Shown: positions 45,335 to 55,000, counted from the stretch's first letter. The stretch: DNA of 64,000 nt from Clostridiales bacterium (GCA_018366495.1 JAGZHZ010000002.1:62001-126000); one strand, 5' to 3'. A program made the numbers and translations. Notes: generated from the letters alone by a model not told the origin.

Positions 45335-46261
45335 CTATGATCGTGCAAAAAGGATATGTTTTCTCTCGGTATCTATCCGGCACTGCATTCCCATCGGGAT
45401 CGTCCCCATTGGCGTCTCATGCCCCGATGCGATGTGGCTCATCACCGGAATGTGATACTTTTTCATCCGTTCCCGCAAAAATTCGTCGATGCTGTAAGAG
45501 CTGTCATACCGTTCATTTGAGCATCCTTTAAAGCTTCCAAACAGAATACCTTTTACTTCACTGAAAAATCCGGCATATTCCATTTGCGTAATCATCATAT
45601 CAAGAGACGGGATCGTCTCGTCCACCTCTTCCAGAAATAAAATTTTATCTTTTGTGTCCACCTGAAAGAAAGTTCCGATTCCGCGCGACAGAACTGTCAT
45701 ATTCCCTCCCGTTATAATCCCATGCGCCTCCCCATCCTGAATAACCTCATATTCCTCTCCGTCCGGGTTTTGAAACTCCATTTCCTCTCCCATCTCGATT
45801 GTCCGATAAAGACTCTCTTTTGTGTATGTATCCCCTTTTTTCAGAAAATTACTGCAGATCATCGGACCATGGAATGTCACAAGACCGCAAAACTGGTTCA
45901 GTGCAACAGTCAAATTTGTGACGTCGCTGTATCCTACAAATACTTTCGGATTTTTCTTTATACGCTCAAAATCAAGATACCGCATCAGCTGTGCACTTCC
46001 GTATCCGCCTCGGATGCAAAAAATCCCCTTTATCCGGGGATCTTCAAACAACTCCTGTAGATCCTGAGCGCGGCTTTTCTCGTCCCCAGCCAGATATCCA
46101 TGGATATTTTCCCCTTCTGCCAGACATTTTGAAATCCTCACTCGATATCCCTCCTGCTCTATCCATCTGACACAAAGTTCTATATCTTTTCTCTCTGCCG
46201 GAGAAGAAAAAGCAGCAAGCGCCACTACATCTCCTTTTTTCAGCTTCTCTGGAAACCTCAT
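45335..46261 (-). CDS. LD-carboxypeptidase, peptidase family S66
   Basis: A 308-residue cytoplasmic serine peptidase of the LdcA/MccF family, which removes the terminal D-alanine from muropeptide tetrapeptides during wall recycling or detoxifies peptide nucleotides such as microcin C. The triad is visible: Ser112 in GYSDVT, a Glu near 210 in LFLEEVDE and His280 in ASGHETPMG. FCIRGGYGSAQL, the family oxyanion-hole region, precedes the serine. It has no signal peptide. It is a single gene, convergent with the glucosaminidase and divergent from the M20 hydrolase. Confidence 0.93.
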   Translation of the reverse strand: MRFPEKLKKGDVVALAAFSSPAERKDIELCVRWIEQEGYRVRISKCLAEGENIHGYLAGDEKSRAQDLQELFEDPRIKGIFCIRGGYGSAQLMRYLDFERIKKNPKVFVGYSDVTNLTVALNQFCGLVTFHGPMICSNFLKKGDTYTKESLYRTIEMGEEMEFQNPDGEEYEVIQDGEAHGIITGGNMTVLSRGIGTFFQVDTKDKILFLEEVDETIPSLDMMITQMEYAGFFSEVKGILFGSFKGCSNERYDSSYSIDEFLRERMKKYHIPVMSHIASGHETPMGTIPMGMQCRIDTERKHILFARS

Positions 46262-46363
46262 ATTTTCCCTCCGATTTTCTCATCTTTTCTAAAATACTTC
46301 TATTATCTGTGAATTTATTATATGATGATATTATTCACATTTTATCGAAAGGATCTCTTGCTT

Positions 46364-47572
46364 ATGACTGATTTACAGAAACAAATTCAGAAAATCACTC
46401 CCACCCTTTTAGAAATCCGCCGCGATCTGCACCGTCATCCTGAGCTGAGCGAACACGAAGCGCGCACGGCACATCAGATCAGTCTCTGGCTGAAACAATG
46501 GGGAATATCATATGAAGATCAGATCGCTGGGCACGGCATTATTGCCCTGATCCGCGGAAAATCAGGTGTTTCCGGAAAGACGGTGGCTATCCGCGCTGAC
46601 ATGGATGCCCTTCCTATTTCAGAGTCTTCCTCCCATGCCTGCTGTTCTCAGACTCCAGGCATCATGCATGCCTGCGGTCACGACGCCCATATCACGATTG
46701 CACTCGGCGCCGCCAAGATCTTAAAGGATATGGAACATACACTGTCTGGAAATGTAAAATTCTTTTTTCAGCCCGCTGAAGAAACCATAGGAGGCGCCAG
46801 ACGCATGATCTCCTGCGGTTGTATGGAACATCCTCACGTTGACTATATGCTCGGACTGCACGTCATGCCAAGCCGTGAGTCAGGCACCGTGGAATACCGT
46901 CATGGTATGCTGAACGCTTCCTCCGATCATATTAAAATCACTGTCCATGGGAAATCCTGCCATGGGGCGTATCCTGAGCAGGGAATTGATGCCATTGTAA
47001 TTGCCTCGCATCTTGTCTGCTCTCTCCAGACTCTTGTCAGTCGTTCCATCTCACCGCTTCAGTCTGCTGTTCTGTCATTCGGCAAAATCGAGGGCGGAAA
47101 ACGCCCCAATATTTTGTGCAGCTGTGTAACACTTGAAGGCACGCTGCGCACCACTGATTCTGAGGTCCGACACCATGCGCTGTCTTATATAAAAAAGCAA
47201 GCTGCTCTCATTGCGGAATCCTTCGGAGGATCTGCCCAGACGGTCGTCCATCATGGCTATGATGCCCTGATCAATGACGATGAAGTCGTCTCCATCATTG
47301 TCCAGAATGCGGCTCAGATGCTCGGCACAGAAAATCTGTATGAAAAAGAAGCGCCTAGCCTCGGCGTCGAAGACTTTTCCTTCTTTCTTGAAAAAACGCC
47401 CGGCGCTTTTTTTCACCTGGGATGCGGAAATAAAAAAGAAAGAAAAAACGCTCCTCTGCACAGCCCAGAATTTGAATTGGAAGAATCGTGCATTCCAGTC
47501 GGAGTGGAACTGCATGTCAGAAATGTATTTTCTCTTCTGTCTGCTGAAAAAGCAAACTCTCCAGCAAAATAA
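46364..47572 (+). CDS. M20 family amidohydrolase (aminoacylase/carboxypeptidase-like)
   Basis: A 402-residue zinc peptidase of the M20D group, which removes acyl groups from amino acids or related amides. The metal site is seen in MHACGHDAH and FFQPAEE, with a further ligand-type histidine in PLHSPEFELEE near the end; the first Cys-Gly-His motif is typical of hippurate hydrolase and IAA-amino-acid hydrolase relatives. A dimerisation domain (about 180-290) with the conserved GKSCHGAYPEQGIDAI starts near residue 200. The exact substrate is not predictable. The ATG at 46364 lies ten bases after GGAT; a TTG two codons upstream is a closer alternative. Confidence 0.92.
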   Translation: MTDLQKQIQKITPTLLEIRRDLHRHPELSEHEARTAHQISLWLKQWGISYEDQIAGHGIIALIRGKSGVSGKTVAIRADMDALPISESSSHACCSQTPGIMHACGHDAHITIALGAAKILKDMEHTLSGNVKFFFQPAEETIGGARRMISCGCMEHPHVDYMLGLHVMPSRESGTVEYRHGMLNASSDHIKITVHGKSCHGAYPEQGIDAIVIASHLVCSLQTLVSRSISPLQSAVLSFGKIEGGKRPNILCSCVTLEGTLRTTDSEVRHHALSYIKKQAALIAESFGGSAQTVVHHGYDALINDDEVVSIIVQNAAQMLGTENLYEKEAPSLGVEDFSFFLEKTPGAFFHLGCGNKKERKNAPLHSPEFELEESCIPVGVELHVRNVFSLLSAEKANSPAK

Positions 47573-47580
47573 TCAAAATG

Positions 47581-47625
47581 AAAAAGGTGTTTCACAAAAC
47601 CACTTTGCCGATTTTGGGAAACACC
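47581..47625 (-). terminator. Rho-independent terminator behind engB
   Basis: GGTGTTTC and GAAACACC flank a loop of about 24 bases that contains a further weak stem; on the minus strand TTTTTC follows. The plus-strand side has a poor T-run, so the M20 gene may read through it. Confidence 0.7.
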
Positions 47626-47687
47626 TCTGTTTACCTGGCCTCATTTCTGAGCAAGTCCATGTTCTTCTCTGTTTTTTTCTGTATCAT

Positions 47688-48293
47688 TTACACAGTCTCT
47701 GGCTCTGATTCCGGCAGAAATTTTTCAATCACGCTCCAGATTTCATCTCGTCCCTGCTTTGTCTCAGCAGAAAACGGAATCACAATCGTGCCTTCTTTTG
47801 CCTGAAGTCCTGTCTTCACCAGCTTCACCTGCTTTTGTATCTGGCTTCTTTTAATCTTATCCAGCTTTGTCGCAATGATAATTGGATCAAATCCGTGATA
47901 TACCATCCAGTCATACATCATTTTATCATTTGCTCCCGGCTCATGTCGGATATCCACCAGAAGAAATACTGCCTTCAGCTGTTTGGAACCATGCAGATAT
48001 TTTTCGATCAGCTTGCCCCATTTTTCTTTCTCTGTCTGCGATACTTTCGCATAACCATATCCTGGAAGATCCACAAGATATATCTGATCATTGACATTAT
48101 AAAAATTGACTGTCTGTGTCTTTCCAGGCTGAGAGCTCGTTCTGGCAAGCGCTTTTCGATTCATCAGCGCATTAATCATGGATGATTTTCCTACATTTGA
48201 TTTTCCTGCAAATGCAATCTCAATTTTGTCTGTCACAGGCAGGACGCTTGTGATCCCGCACACTGTTTCTAAAGATACCTGTCTGATAATCAT
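47688..48293 (-). CDS. engB: Ribosome biogenesis GTPase EngB/YsxC
   Basis: A 201-residue TRAFAC GTPase needed for assembly of the large ribosomal subunit. G1 is GKSNVGKSS at 30-38, G3 is DLPGYG, G4 is TKLDK, and the switch region has the family TQTVNFYNVN. GGAGG lies five bases before the ATG. It is immediately downstream of lon (35-base gap), an arrangement common in Firmicutes, so it is probably co-transcribed with it. Confidence 0.96.
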   Translation of the reverse strand: MIIRQVSLETVCGITSVLPVTDKIEIAFAGKSNVGKSSMINALMNRKALARTSSQPGKTQTVNFYNVNDQIYLVDLPGYGYAKVSQTEKEKWGKLIEKYLHGSKQLKAVFLLVDIRHEPGANDKMMYDWMVYHGFDPIIIATKLDKIKRSQIQKQVKLVKTGLQAKEGTIVIPFSAETKQGRDEIWSVIEKFLPESEPETV

Positions 48294-48328
48294 ATTTTCC
48301 TCCAGTGGTACTGCCGTACCGTCTATTT

Positions 48329-50668
48329 TTAGCGTTCTTCCGTCTTTTCTTTCTTCACAAGCGCATGGAAAAGTACGTCTTCCATGGTCTCAGCATACAC
48401 AATCTCCATACCTTTTTTGATTTCTCCGGAAATCTCTTCCACATCCGCTTTATTTTTCTGAGGTACAATCACCGTTCTGATTCCGGCATTTTTAGCAGCC
48501 AGCATTTTTTCTTTCAGTCCTCCGATAGGCAGAACACGTCCCCGCAGTGTAATCTCTCCTGTCATTGCAGCATCTGCCCGTACCGGTATTCCCGTGATTG
48601 CTGACAGCATCGCTGTCGCCATCGTGATACCCGCAGAAGGACCGTCTTTTGGAACTGCTCCTTCTGGAATGTGGATATGAATGTCATGCTTTTCAAAAAA
48701 CTCACTCTCAATATTATACTGTGTTCTGACAGAGCGAATATAGCTGATGCCAGTGCGCGCAGACTCTTTCATCACATCTCCAAGCTGTCCGGTCAGCACA
48801 AACTCGCCCTTTCCATCCATGACATTGACTTCAATCTGAAGAGTCTCGCCTCCCACGCTTGTCCATGCAAGTCCGCGTACAATTCCAATCTCATCGCTGT
48901 CGTTTAATCGTTTTACACTGTATTTCTCTTTTCCAAGATAGTGCGGCAGTCTTGCTTCTGTCACTTTTACAAATTTCTTCTTGTCTTCTAAAATTTCTTT
49001 TGCGGCTTTTCTACAGATTTCATCCAGTTTCCGTTCCAGATTTCTGACTCCCGCCTCTTTCGTATATCCGCTGATCACCTTTCTAAGTGCATTGTCGGTA
49101 ATCTGAATATCCGTTTCATCCAATCCATTTCGCTCTATCTGCTTTTTTACCAGATGTTCTTTAGCAATATGAAATTTCTCATTTTCTGTATAACTTGTAA
49201 TCTCTATGATTTCCATACGATCCAGCAGAGGTCGCGGTATTGACTGTGCATCGTTTGCTGTCGCAATAAACAGCACTTCTGATAGATTCAGTGGAATTTC
49301 GATATAATGATCCTGAAAATGTACATTCTGTTCAGAATCTAATACCTCTAAAAGTGCAGACGCCGTATCTCCTTTATAATCACCGCTCACCTTGTCAATC
49401 TCATCCAGCAGCATCAGCGGATTTTTTACGCCTGCCGTCTTCATCCCTGCCGCAATGCGCCCAGGCATTGCGCCGACATACGTTCTCCTGTGTCCTCTGA
49501 TCTCTGCTTCATCCCGCACGCCTCCCAGACTGATCCGAACATATTTTTTATCGAGTGCACGGGCAATCGAACGGGCAATGGATGTCTTTCCTGTTCCCGG
49601 AGGACCTACGAGGCAGATGATCGGACTTTCGCCCTTTGCCGTCAGAGAACGCACTGCCAGAAATTCCAAAATTCTCTCTTTTACTTTCCAGAGCCCATAA
49701 TGATCTTCCTCCAGAATTTTTCTGGCTGTTTTGATATCTCGTCTGTCATATGAAGCATTCTCCCATGGCATATCTAGAAGAGTTTCAATATATCCGCGTA
49801 TCACAGCGCTTTCTGATGAATGATTTCCCACGTTTTTAAGCCGTTCGATTTCTTTTTCTATTTTTTCTTTTACTTCCGCAGAAGCCTTCAATCGTTTTGC
49901 TTTTTCCTGAAACTGATCAATATCCGAAAGCGTTGTGTCTTCACCCAGTTCCTCTCGAATCAGCTTCAGCTGTTCTCTCAGAATATATTCTCTCTGATTT
50001 TTATCAACACGTTCTTTTACTTTTATCTGTATATCCTTTCGGATACGCAGAATCTCAATCTCATTTGTAAGAAACATACAAAGAGCATCATATCGCGCCT
50101 GAAAATTCTCTGCCTCCAAAAGTCTTTGTTTTTCTTCAAAATACATCGGAATATTGATCGCTATCTGTTCGACCAGCCTGTTTAGCTTTGTGATTTCCAG
50201 AATCTGCTGCACAGCTTCTCTGTTTATTTTGTCATTTTCTTCGCTATAAACCAGAAAAATATCCTTTAAGCCTCTCAGCATCGCTTCCTGCATATTTAGT
50301 GTATACTGTTCAAGATCATCTCCCGGAAGAAGCTCCGTCTCAGCCTCCAGATATTCTTCACAATCTCCAAGCTGAATCAGTTCTGCACGGTCCAGTCCCT
50401 CAGCAAGGATACGAAACATATTTCTTGGCATCTTTACAACTTGTCTGATGACAGCGACCATACCGATTCTGTACAGATCTTTTTCTTCCGGGTATTCTAT
50501 CTCCGCATCTTTCTGCGAAATTAAAAGGATTTTCTGATCTCTCATCATGGACTGTTCCACTGCTTTGATTGACTTTTTTCTGCTGATGTCAAAATGGACG
50601 ATCATGCCTGGAAGAACAGTCATACCCCTCAATGCTATCGCCGGTATATTTTTTCTCAGTTCACTCAT
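48329..50668 (-). CDS. lon: ATP-dependent protease Lon
   Basis: A 779-residue cytosolic AAA+ protease. It has an N-terminal substrate-binding LON domain (about 8-205), a coiled-coil segment, Walker A GPPGTGKTS in the middle, sensor motif GGVRDEAEIRGHRRTYVGAMPG, and a C-terminal Ser-Lys protease domain with the catalytic serine in PKDGPSAGITMA and lysine in GGLKEKMLAAK. It degrades misfolded and some regulatory proteins. It lies between clpX (18-base gap) and engB. Confidence 0.98.
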   Translation of the reverse strand: MSELRKNIPAIALRGMTVLPGMIVHFDISRKKSIKAVEQSMMRDQKILLISQKDAEIEYPEEKDLYRIGMVAVIRQVVKMPRNMFRILAEGLDRAELIQLGDCEEYLEAETELLPGDDLEQYTLNMQEAMLRGLKDIFLVYSEENDKINREAVQQILEITKLNRLVEQIAINIPMYFEEKQRLLEAENFQARYDALCMFLTNEIEILRIRKDIQIKVKERVDKNQREYILREQLKLIREELGEDTTLSDIDQFQEKAKRLKASAEVKEKIEKEIERLKNVGNHSSESAVIRGYIETLLDMPWENASYDRRDIKTARKILEEDHYGLWKVKERILEFLAVRSLTAKGESPIICLVGPPGTGKTSIARSIARALDKKYVRISLGGVRDEAEIRGHRRTYVGAMPGRIAAGMKTAGVKNPLMLLDEIDKVSGDYKGDTASALLEVLDSEQNVHFQDHYIEIPLNLSEVLFIATANDAQSIPRPLLDRMEIIEITSYTENEKFHIAKEHLVKKQIERNGLDETDIQITDNALRKVISGYTKEAGVRNLERKLDEICRKAAKEILEDKKKFVKVTEARLPHYLGKEKYSVKRLNDSDEIGIVRGLAWTSVGGETLQIEVNVMDGKGEFVLTGQLGDVMKESARTGISYIRSVRTQYNIESEFFEKHDIHIHIPEGAVPKDGPSAGITMATAMLSAITGIPVRADAAMTGEITLRGRVLPIGGLKEKMLAAKNAGIRTVIVPQKNKADVEEISGEIKKGMEIVYAETMEDVLFHALVKKEKTEER

Positions 50669-50686
50669 ACTTAACCTCTATTCTAT

Positions 50687-51988
50687 CTATGCAGTTTCCT
50701 CGATTCCTTTCTCTTTCTTCGCGATCAGCTTTTTGCCCTTCATAGGCAGCTGTGTCCGATGAAGTAAAATCGGTTCTCCCACTCCGTTGATCATATCTTT
50801 TGTGATAATACAGCTCTCCACAGTCTCATCAGAAGGCAATGTGTACATCAGATTATTCATTGCCTTCTCCATGATCGCGCGCAATCCTCTTGCTCCAGTC
50901 TTGCGATCCAGTGTTTTCTGAGCGATTGCTTCCACTGCCTCTTCTTCAAATGAAAGTTCTACCCCATCCAGTTCAAACAGTTTTTTGTACTGTTTTATGA
51001 TGGAATTTTTCGGCTCTTTCAAGATGCGCATCAGAGTCTTTTTATCCAGAGAATCCAGAGATACCACAACCGGAACACGGCCGATCAATTCTGGAATCAT
51101 ACCGAATTTTACAAAGTCCTGAGGCAGAACCTGACGCAGAACCTCTCCGACATCCTGTTCTTCTTTTGTTCCAATCTTTGCATTGAATCCGATTGCTTTC
51201 GTATCCATACGACTCTCAATCAATTTCTCCAGACCTTCAAACGCTCCTCCGCAGATAAACAGAATGTTTGTCGTATCAATCTGCAAAAGTTCCTGATGAG
51301 GATGTTTTCTTCCGCCCTGAGGAGGAACCGATGCCACGGTACCTTCCAGAATTTTCAGCAGTGCCTGCTGTACTCCCTCACCTGAAACATCTCGTGTGAT
51401 GGAAGTATTTTCTGATTTTCTTGTAATCTTATCAATCTCATCAATATAAATGATTCCATATTCCGCTTTCGCAATATCATAATCTGCTGCCTGGATCAGT
51501 TTCAAAAGAATATTTTCCACATCTTCACCGACATATCCGGCTTCTGTCAGCGCAGTTGCATCTGCGATTGCAAATGGAACATTCAAAAGACGCGCCAGAG
51601 TCTGTGCAAGCAGTGTTTTCCCGGAACCTGTCGGTCCGAGCATCAGGATATTGCTTTTCTGAAGCTCCACATCCAGATCTCTTCCTGCAGTAATTCTCTT
51701 ATAATGGTTATATACAGCAACTGCAAGTGTTTTCTTTGCTTCATCCTGTCCAATGACATATTCATCTAAAAATGCCTTAATCTCTTCTGGTTTTAAAAGA
51801 TTAATATCATCTTCCATTCCTGAGACTTCTTCATGATCCAATTCTTCTTCGATAATCTCCCCGCAGATCTCCACGCATTCATCGCAGATAAACACACCAT
51901 TCGGTCCTGCAATCAATTTTCGCACCTGATCTTCCGATTTATTGCAAAAAGAACATCTGACTTTCTGTTCTCCTAATTTTCCTGCCAT
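50687..51988 (-). CDS. clpX: ATP-dependent Clp protease ATP-binding subunit ClpX
   Basis: The unfoldase partner of ClpP, 433 residues. The N-terminal zinc-binding domain has Cys12, Cys15, Cys35 and Cys38 (CSFC and CDEC). Walker A GPTGSGKT is near 117, Walker B IIYIDEIDKI near 185, and the ClpP-contact loop IGF lies in the KAIGFNAKIG segment. It follows clpP with a 128-base gap that holds a hairpin at 52037, and precedes lon, an arrangement usual in Firmicutes. Confidence 0.98.
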   Translation of the reverse strand: MAGKLGEQKVRCSFCNKSEDQVRKLIAGPNGVFICDECVEICGEIIEEELDHEEVSGMEDDINLLKPEEIKAFLDEYVIGQDEAKKTLAVAVYNHYKRITAGRDLDVELQKSNILMLGPTGSGKTLLAQTLARLLNVPFAIADATALTEAGYVGEDVENILLKLIQAADYDIAKAEYGIIYIDEIDKITRKSENTSITRDVSGEGVQQALLKILEGTVASVPPQGGRKHPHQELLQIDTTNILFICGGAFEGLEKLIESRMDTKAIGFNAKIGTKEEQDVGEVLRQVLPQDFVKFGMIPELIGRVPVVVSLDSLDKKTLMRILKEPKNSIIKQYKKLFELDGVELSFEEEAVEAIAQKTLDRKTGARGLRAIMEKAMNNLMYTLPSDETVESCIITKDMINGVGEPILLHRTQLPMKGKKLIAKKEKGIEETA

Positions 51989-52036
51989 TCCTATTCACCT
52001 CTTACCATCACTAAAAGAAATTCCTATAAGTCACAT

Positions 52037-52067
52037 TAAGACTCCCACTCACAGAGCGGGAGTCTTA
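52037..52067 (-). other. Intergenic hairpin between clpP and clpX
   Basis: TAAGACTCCC and GGGAGTCTTA form a perfect 10-bp stem with an 11-base loop. It has no following T-run on the minus strand, so it looks more like a processing or stabilising element, or a partial terminator, than a full stop. Confidence 0.6.
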
Positions 52068-52116
52068 TCGTTGTCATGTCAGAAAACCAAAAACAGCTTT
52101 CCGACGCATATCAGCT

Positions 52117-52698
52117 TTATCTTCCTGTAATCACAGCATCAATGATACCATATTCTTTTGCTTCTTCAGCGCTCATATAGTGATCACGTTCTGTATCTAC
52201 TTCAATTACCTCCAGAGGCTGCCCTGTATTTGCTGCCAGATGCTGGTTCAGTTTTCTTCTTGTATCTAAAATCTTATCTGCCACGATTTTGATATCAGAA
52301 GCCTGTCCCTGTGCTCCTCCGGAAGGCTGATGAATCATAATCTCTGCATTTGGGAGGGCAAATCGTTTTCCCTTTGTTCCTCCCGCAAGCAGGAATGCGC
52401 CCATACTTGCTGCCATGCCCATGCAGATGGTAGAAACATCACATTTGATATAGTGCATTGTATCATAAATTGCCCATCCTGCTGACACTGATCCGCCAGG
52501 GCTGTTGATGTATAACTGAATATCTTTTCCCGGATCTTCGGATTCCAGAAACAACAGCTGCGCGACAATCAAGTTGGCGCTGACATCGTTTACTTCCTCA
52601 CCAAGAAAAATAATTCTGTCTTTTAACAGTCGGGAATAGATATCATAAGATCTCTCCCCTCTGCTTGTCTGTTCAATGACATAAGGTACTAAGCTCAT
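52117..52698 (-). CDS. clpP: ATP-dependent Clp protease proteolytic subunit ClpP
   Basis: A 193-residue serine protease that forms a double heptamer and degrades substrates fed by ClpX. The catalytic triad is Ser98 (GMAASMG), His123 (MIHQPSGG) and Asp172 (ERDHYMS). Length and motifs are standard. It lies 24 bases behind tig and before clpX, so newly made or unfolded proteins are handled by one operon: chaperone, protease and unfoldase. Confidence 0.98.
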   Translation of the reverse strand: MSLVPYVIEQTSRGERSYDIYSRLLKDRIIFLGEEVNDVSANLIVAQLLFLESEDPGKDIQLYINSPGGSVSAGWAIYDTMHYIKCDVSTICMGMAASMGAFLLAGGTKGKRFALPNAEIMIHQPSGGAQGQASDIKIVADKILDTRRKLNQHLAANTGQPLEVIEVDTERDHYMSAEEAKEYGIIDAVITGR

Positions 52699-52722
52699 GC
52701 AAATACCTCCTTACCTAAGCTC

Positions 52723-54048
52723 TTATTCAGCCTTCTCTTCTTCTTTTTCTTCTTTCACTGCCTCTACTTCTTTTGCAGCGTCAGTGATCATCTTTACTGC
52801 TTCCTGAATTGCGATGTCGTTTTTGATCTGCTCTTTGTCGCGGTCGCTCATCATCTCTTTCAGTTTTGCAGCTTCCATTCTGTACATTTTTGCCATTTTA
52901 GCAAGTTCTTCATCCAGTCTTTCTTCGCTTACTTCGATATTCTCTGTCTTTGCGATTGCTTCAAGAACCAGACTGTTCTGAATACGTTTTAAAGCTTCCG
53001 GTTTCATCTGTTCAGCCATAGTTGCAGCAGTTGTGCCTGTAAACTGGAAGTACTGCTCCATAGACAGACCCTGGGACTGGATTCTTCTTGCGAAATCATC
53101 CATCATACGTCTTACCTGCTCCATTACCATAGCATCCGGAATTTCCATAGAAGCGTTTTCTACTGCTTTTGTCACAACAACGCCCTGTTTTTCAGCATTT
53201 GCTGCTTTTTCTTTCTGCTCTGTCAGTTTCTTTTTCAGATCTTCTTTATATTCAGCGATTGTTTCAAATTCAGAAACTTCTTTTGCAAATTCATCATCTG
53301 CTTCCGGCAGTTCTTTTACTTTAATTCCGTTTACTTTGCATTTGAATACAGCTGCTTTTCCTGCCAGCTCTTTTGCATGATATCCTTCCGGGAATGTCAC
53401 ATTGACATCTTTTTCTTCTCCGATTGCTGCGCCGATCAGCTGCTCTTCAAATCCTGGAATAAAGCTTCCGGAACCGATTGTCAGATCATAATTTTCTGCT
53501 TTTCCGCCCTGGAATGGAACTCCGTCCACAGAACCGTCAAAGTCTAATTTTACGATATCTCCGTTTTCTACTGTACGGTCTTCGATATCAATCATTCTGG
53601 AGTTCTTTTCTCTCTCTCTGTCAACAGCAGCATTTACTTCCTCTTCTGTCACTTCGATTACTTTCTTCTCCACTTCAAGACCTTTGTATTCGCCCAGTGT
53701 GACAACTGGTTTTAATGCTACTTCTGCTGTGAATACAAATGGTTTTCCCTTTTCAATTGGCTCTACAGAGATGCTTGGCTGAGCTACGATATCAAGTCCT
53801 GATTCATCTGCTGCTTTTGCATATGCTTCTGGAATCAGAGCATTTGCTGCGTCTTCATAAAAAACACCTGCACCGTACATTTTTTCGATCATAGCACGAG
53901 GTGCTTTTCCTTTTCTAAATCCTGGAAGAGTGATTCTGCCTTTATTTTTTAAATATGCTGCCTGCACTGCTTTTTCAAAATCTTCAGCAGACACTTCAAT
54001 CGTAAGTTTTGCCATATTTTTTTCTAATTTTTCTACCTGTAAACTCAT
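52723..54048 (-). CDS. tig: Trigger factor, ribosome-associated chaperone and prolyl isomerase
   Basis: A 441-residue chaperone that binds at the ribosome exit tunnel. It has the ribosome-binding motif GFRKGKAPR near residue 45, an FKBP-like isomerase domain (about 160-245, with GDIVKLDFDGSVDGVPFQGG), and a C-terminal chaperone domain ending in an acidic coiled tail (KEVEAVKEEKEEEKAE). I chose the ATG at 54048 (MSLQVEKL, the usual family start), with GGAGG 11 bases upstream; the frame is open to 54093. The minus-strand TATACT at about 54140 may be its -10 box. Confidence 0.97.
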   Translation of the reverse strand: MSLQVEKLEKNMAKLTIEVSAEDFEKAVQAAYLKNKGRITLPGFRKGKAPRAMIEKMYGAGVFYEDAANALIPEAYAKAADESGLDIVAQPSISVEPIEKGKPFVFTAEVALKPVVTLGEYKGLEVEKKVIEVTEEEVNAAVDREREKNSRMIDIEDRTVENGDIVKLDFDGSVDGVPFQGGKAENYDLTIGSGSFIPGFEEQLIGAAIGEEKDVNVTFPEGYHAKELAGKAAVFKCKVNGIKVKELPEADDEFAKEVSEFETIAEYKEDLKKKLTEQKEKAANAEKQGVVVTKAVENASMEIPDAMVMEQVRRMMDDFARRIQSQGLSMEQYFQFTGTTAATMAEQMKPEALKRIQNSLVLEAIAKTENIEVSEERLDEELAKMAKMYRMEAAKLKEMMSDRDKEQIKNDIAIQEAVKMITDAAKEVEAVKEEKEEEKAE

Positions 54049-54184
54049 TTTGTAAATTTCCTCCTTCATTGTATATGAAAAGTTCCGCAGCAATGCGCCG
54101 CAATGATTGAACCTTATCCATACTCTCAGTCATTTTACAAGTATAACACACCCCTTAAAAAAACACCAGAACTTTTTTCTATAT

Positions 54185-54733
54185 TCAATCCCAAATCACG
54201 GATTTTGCGATTTTCTTGGCACTCTCTTCTCCCTGGAATCGTGCAATGATTGCCAGTGCAAATGGAATAGCCGTTCCCATGCCGCGGCTCGTTGTAATAT
54301 TTCCATCCGTTTCAACTGGATTTTCTGTCACAATAGCGCCTGCAAGGCGATCTTCAAATCCAGGATAGCACACCGCACGCTTTCCTTTCAGTGCGCCCAG
54401 ATCTCCTAAAATGCTCGGTGCTGCACAGATAGCTGAAATCGGACAATTCTCTTCCATCTTCTTTGTCAGAACGTGATGAAGTCCCAGATGTTCTCCCAGA
54501 TGGAGTGTTCCCGGCATACCTCCCGGCAGAACAAGCATCTTGGCATCATCAAACTGTACATTTTCAAACAGTTCGTCCGCATGAACAATGATGCGGTGAG
54601 ATCCTGTGATCTCCTTTCTTCCCATGATCGATACCGTGACGGTCTCAAGCCCTGCACGGCGCAGAAGATCCACGACCGTCAAGCCTTCAATTTCTTCAAA
54701 ACCATCTGCCAGAAAAACATATATTTTTCCCAT
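54185..54733 (-). CDS. DJ-1/PfpI family protein
   Basis: A 182-residue protein of the DJ-1/ThiJ/YajL fold. The nucleophile-elbow cysteine is Cys103 in SAICAAPSIL, and the acidic residue that tunes it lies in GFEEIEG near residue 14. The segment LVLPGGMPGT is typical. Members act as glyoxalases, deglycases or oxidative-stress chaperones, and the activity cannot be decided from sequence. It lies upstream of tig by 137 bases with no clear promoter of its own seen. Confidence 0.93.
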   Translation of the reverse strand: MGKIYVFLADGFEEIEGLTVVDLLRRAGLETVTVSIMGRKEITGSHRIIVHADELFENVQFDDAKMLVLPGGMPGTLHLGEHLGLHHVLTKKMEENCPISAICAAPSILGDLGALKGKRAVCYPGFEDRLAGAIVTENPVETDGNITTSRGMGTAIPFALAIIARFQGEESAKKIAKSVIWD

Positions 54734-54829
54734 TTGTCTCTCCTCCTCGTTTAATTTTTCCTTATTGTATCAGACTTCCTATCTGTTTTCTACCTTTTTG
54801 CCAATTGTTTAGGAGAATTTTATTTTTTA

Positions 54830-54857
54830 TTGAAAAATCACCGTCTCATGATATAAT
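54830..54857 (+). promoter_or_regulatory. Sigma-A promoter of the CYTH gene
   Basis: TTGAAA (54830-54835), 16 bases, TATAAT (54852-54857), giving a 5' leader of about 135 bases with a foldback at 54869-54890 (GAAAAT/ATTTTC) and a second at about 54913-54952. Confidence 0.7.
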
Positions 54858-54912
54858 ATTTTCATGTAGAAAATCGTTCGGACAATTTTCCGAAAGCTCT
54901 CTATCGATAGTG

Positions 54913-54955
54913 AACTACCCATCACCTAAAGGCAGTGAGTTTTCTGGCTGAAAAT
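54913..54955 (+). other. IS200/IS605-end-like foldback in the CYTH leader
   Basis: The sequence AACTACCCATCACCTAAAGG and its continuation CAGTGAGTTTTCTGGCTG form an imperfect foldback with a CTAAAG loop, which I recognise from ends of clostridial IS200/IS605 elements. No transposase or opposite end is present, so it is at most a relic, possibly now part of the mRNA leader. Confidence 0.3.
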
Positions 54956-55000
54956 TTATAAAATAATACATCTCTATAGAAATACCAGGAGGCATATTTT

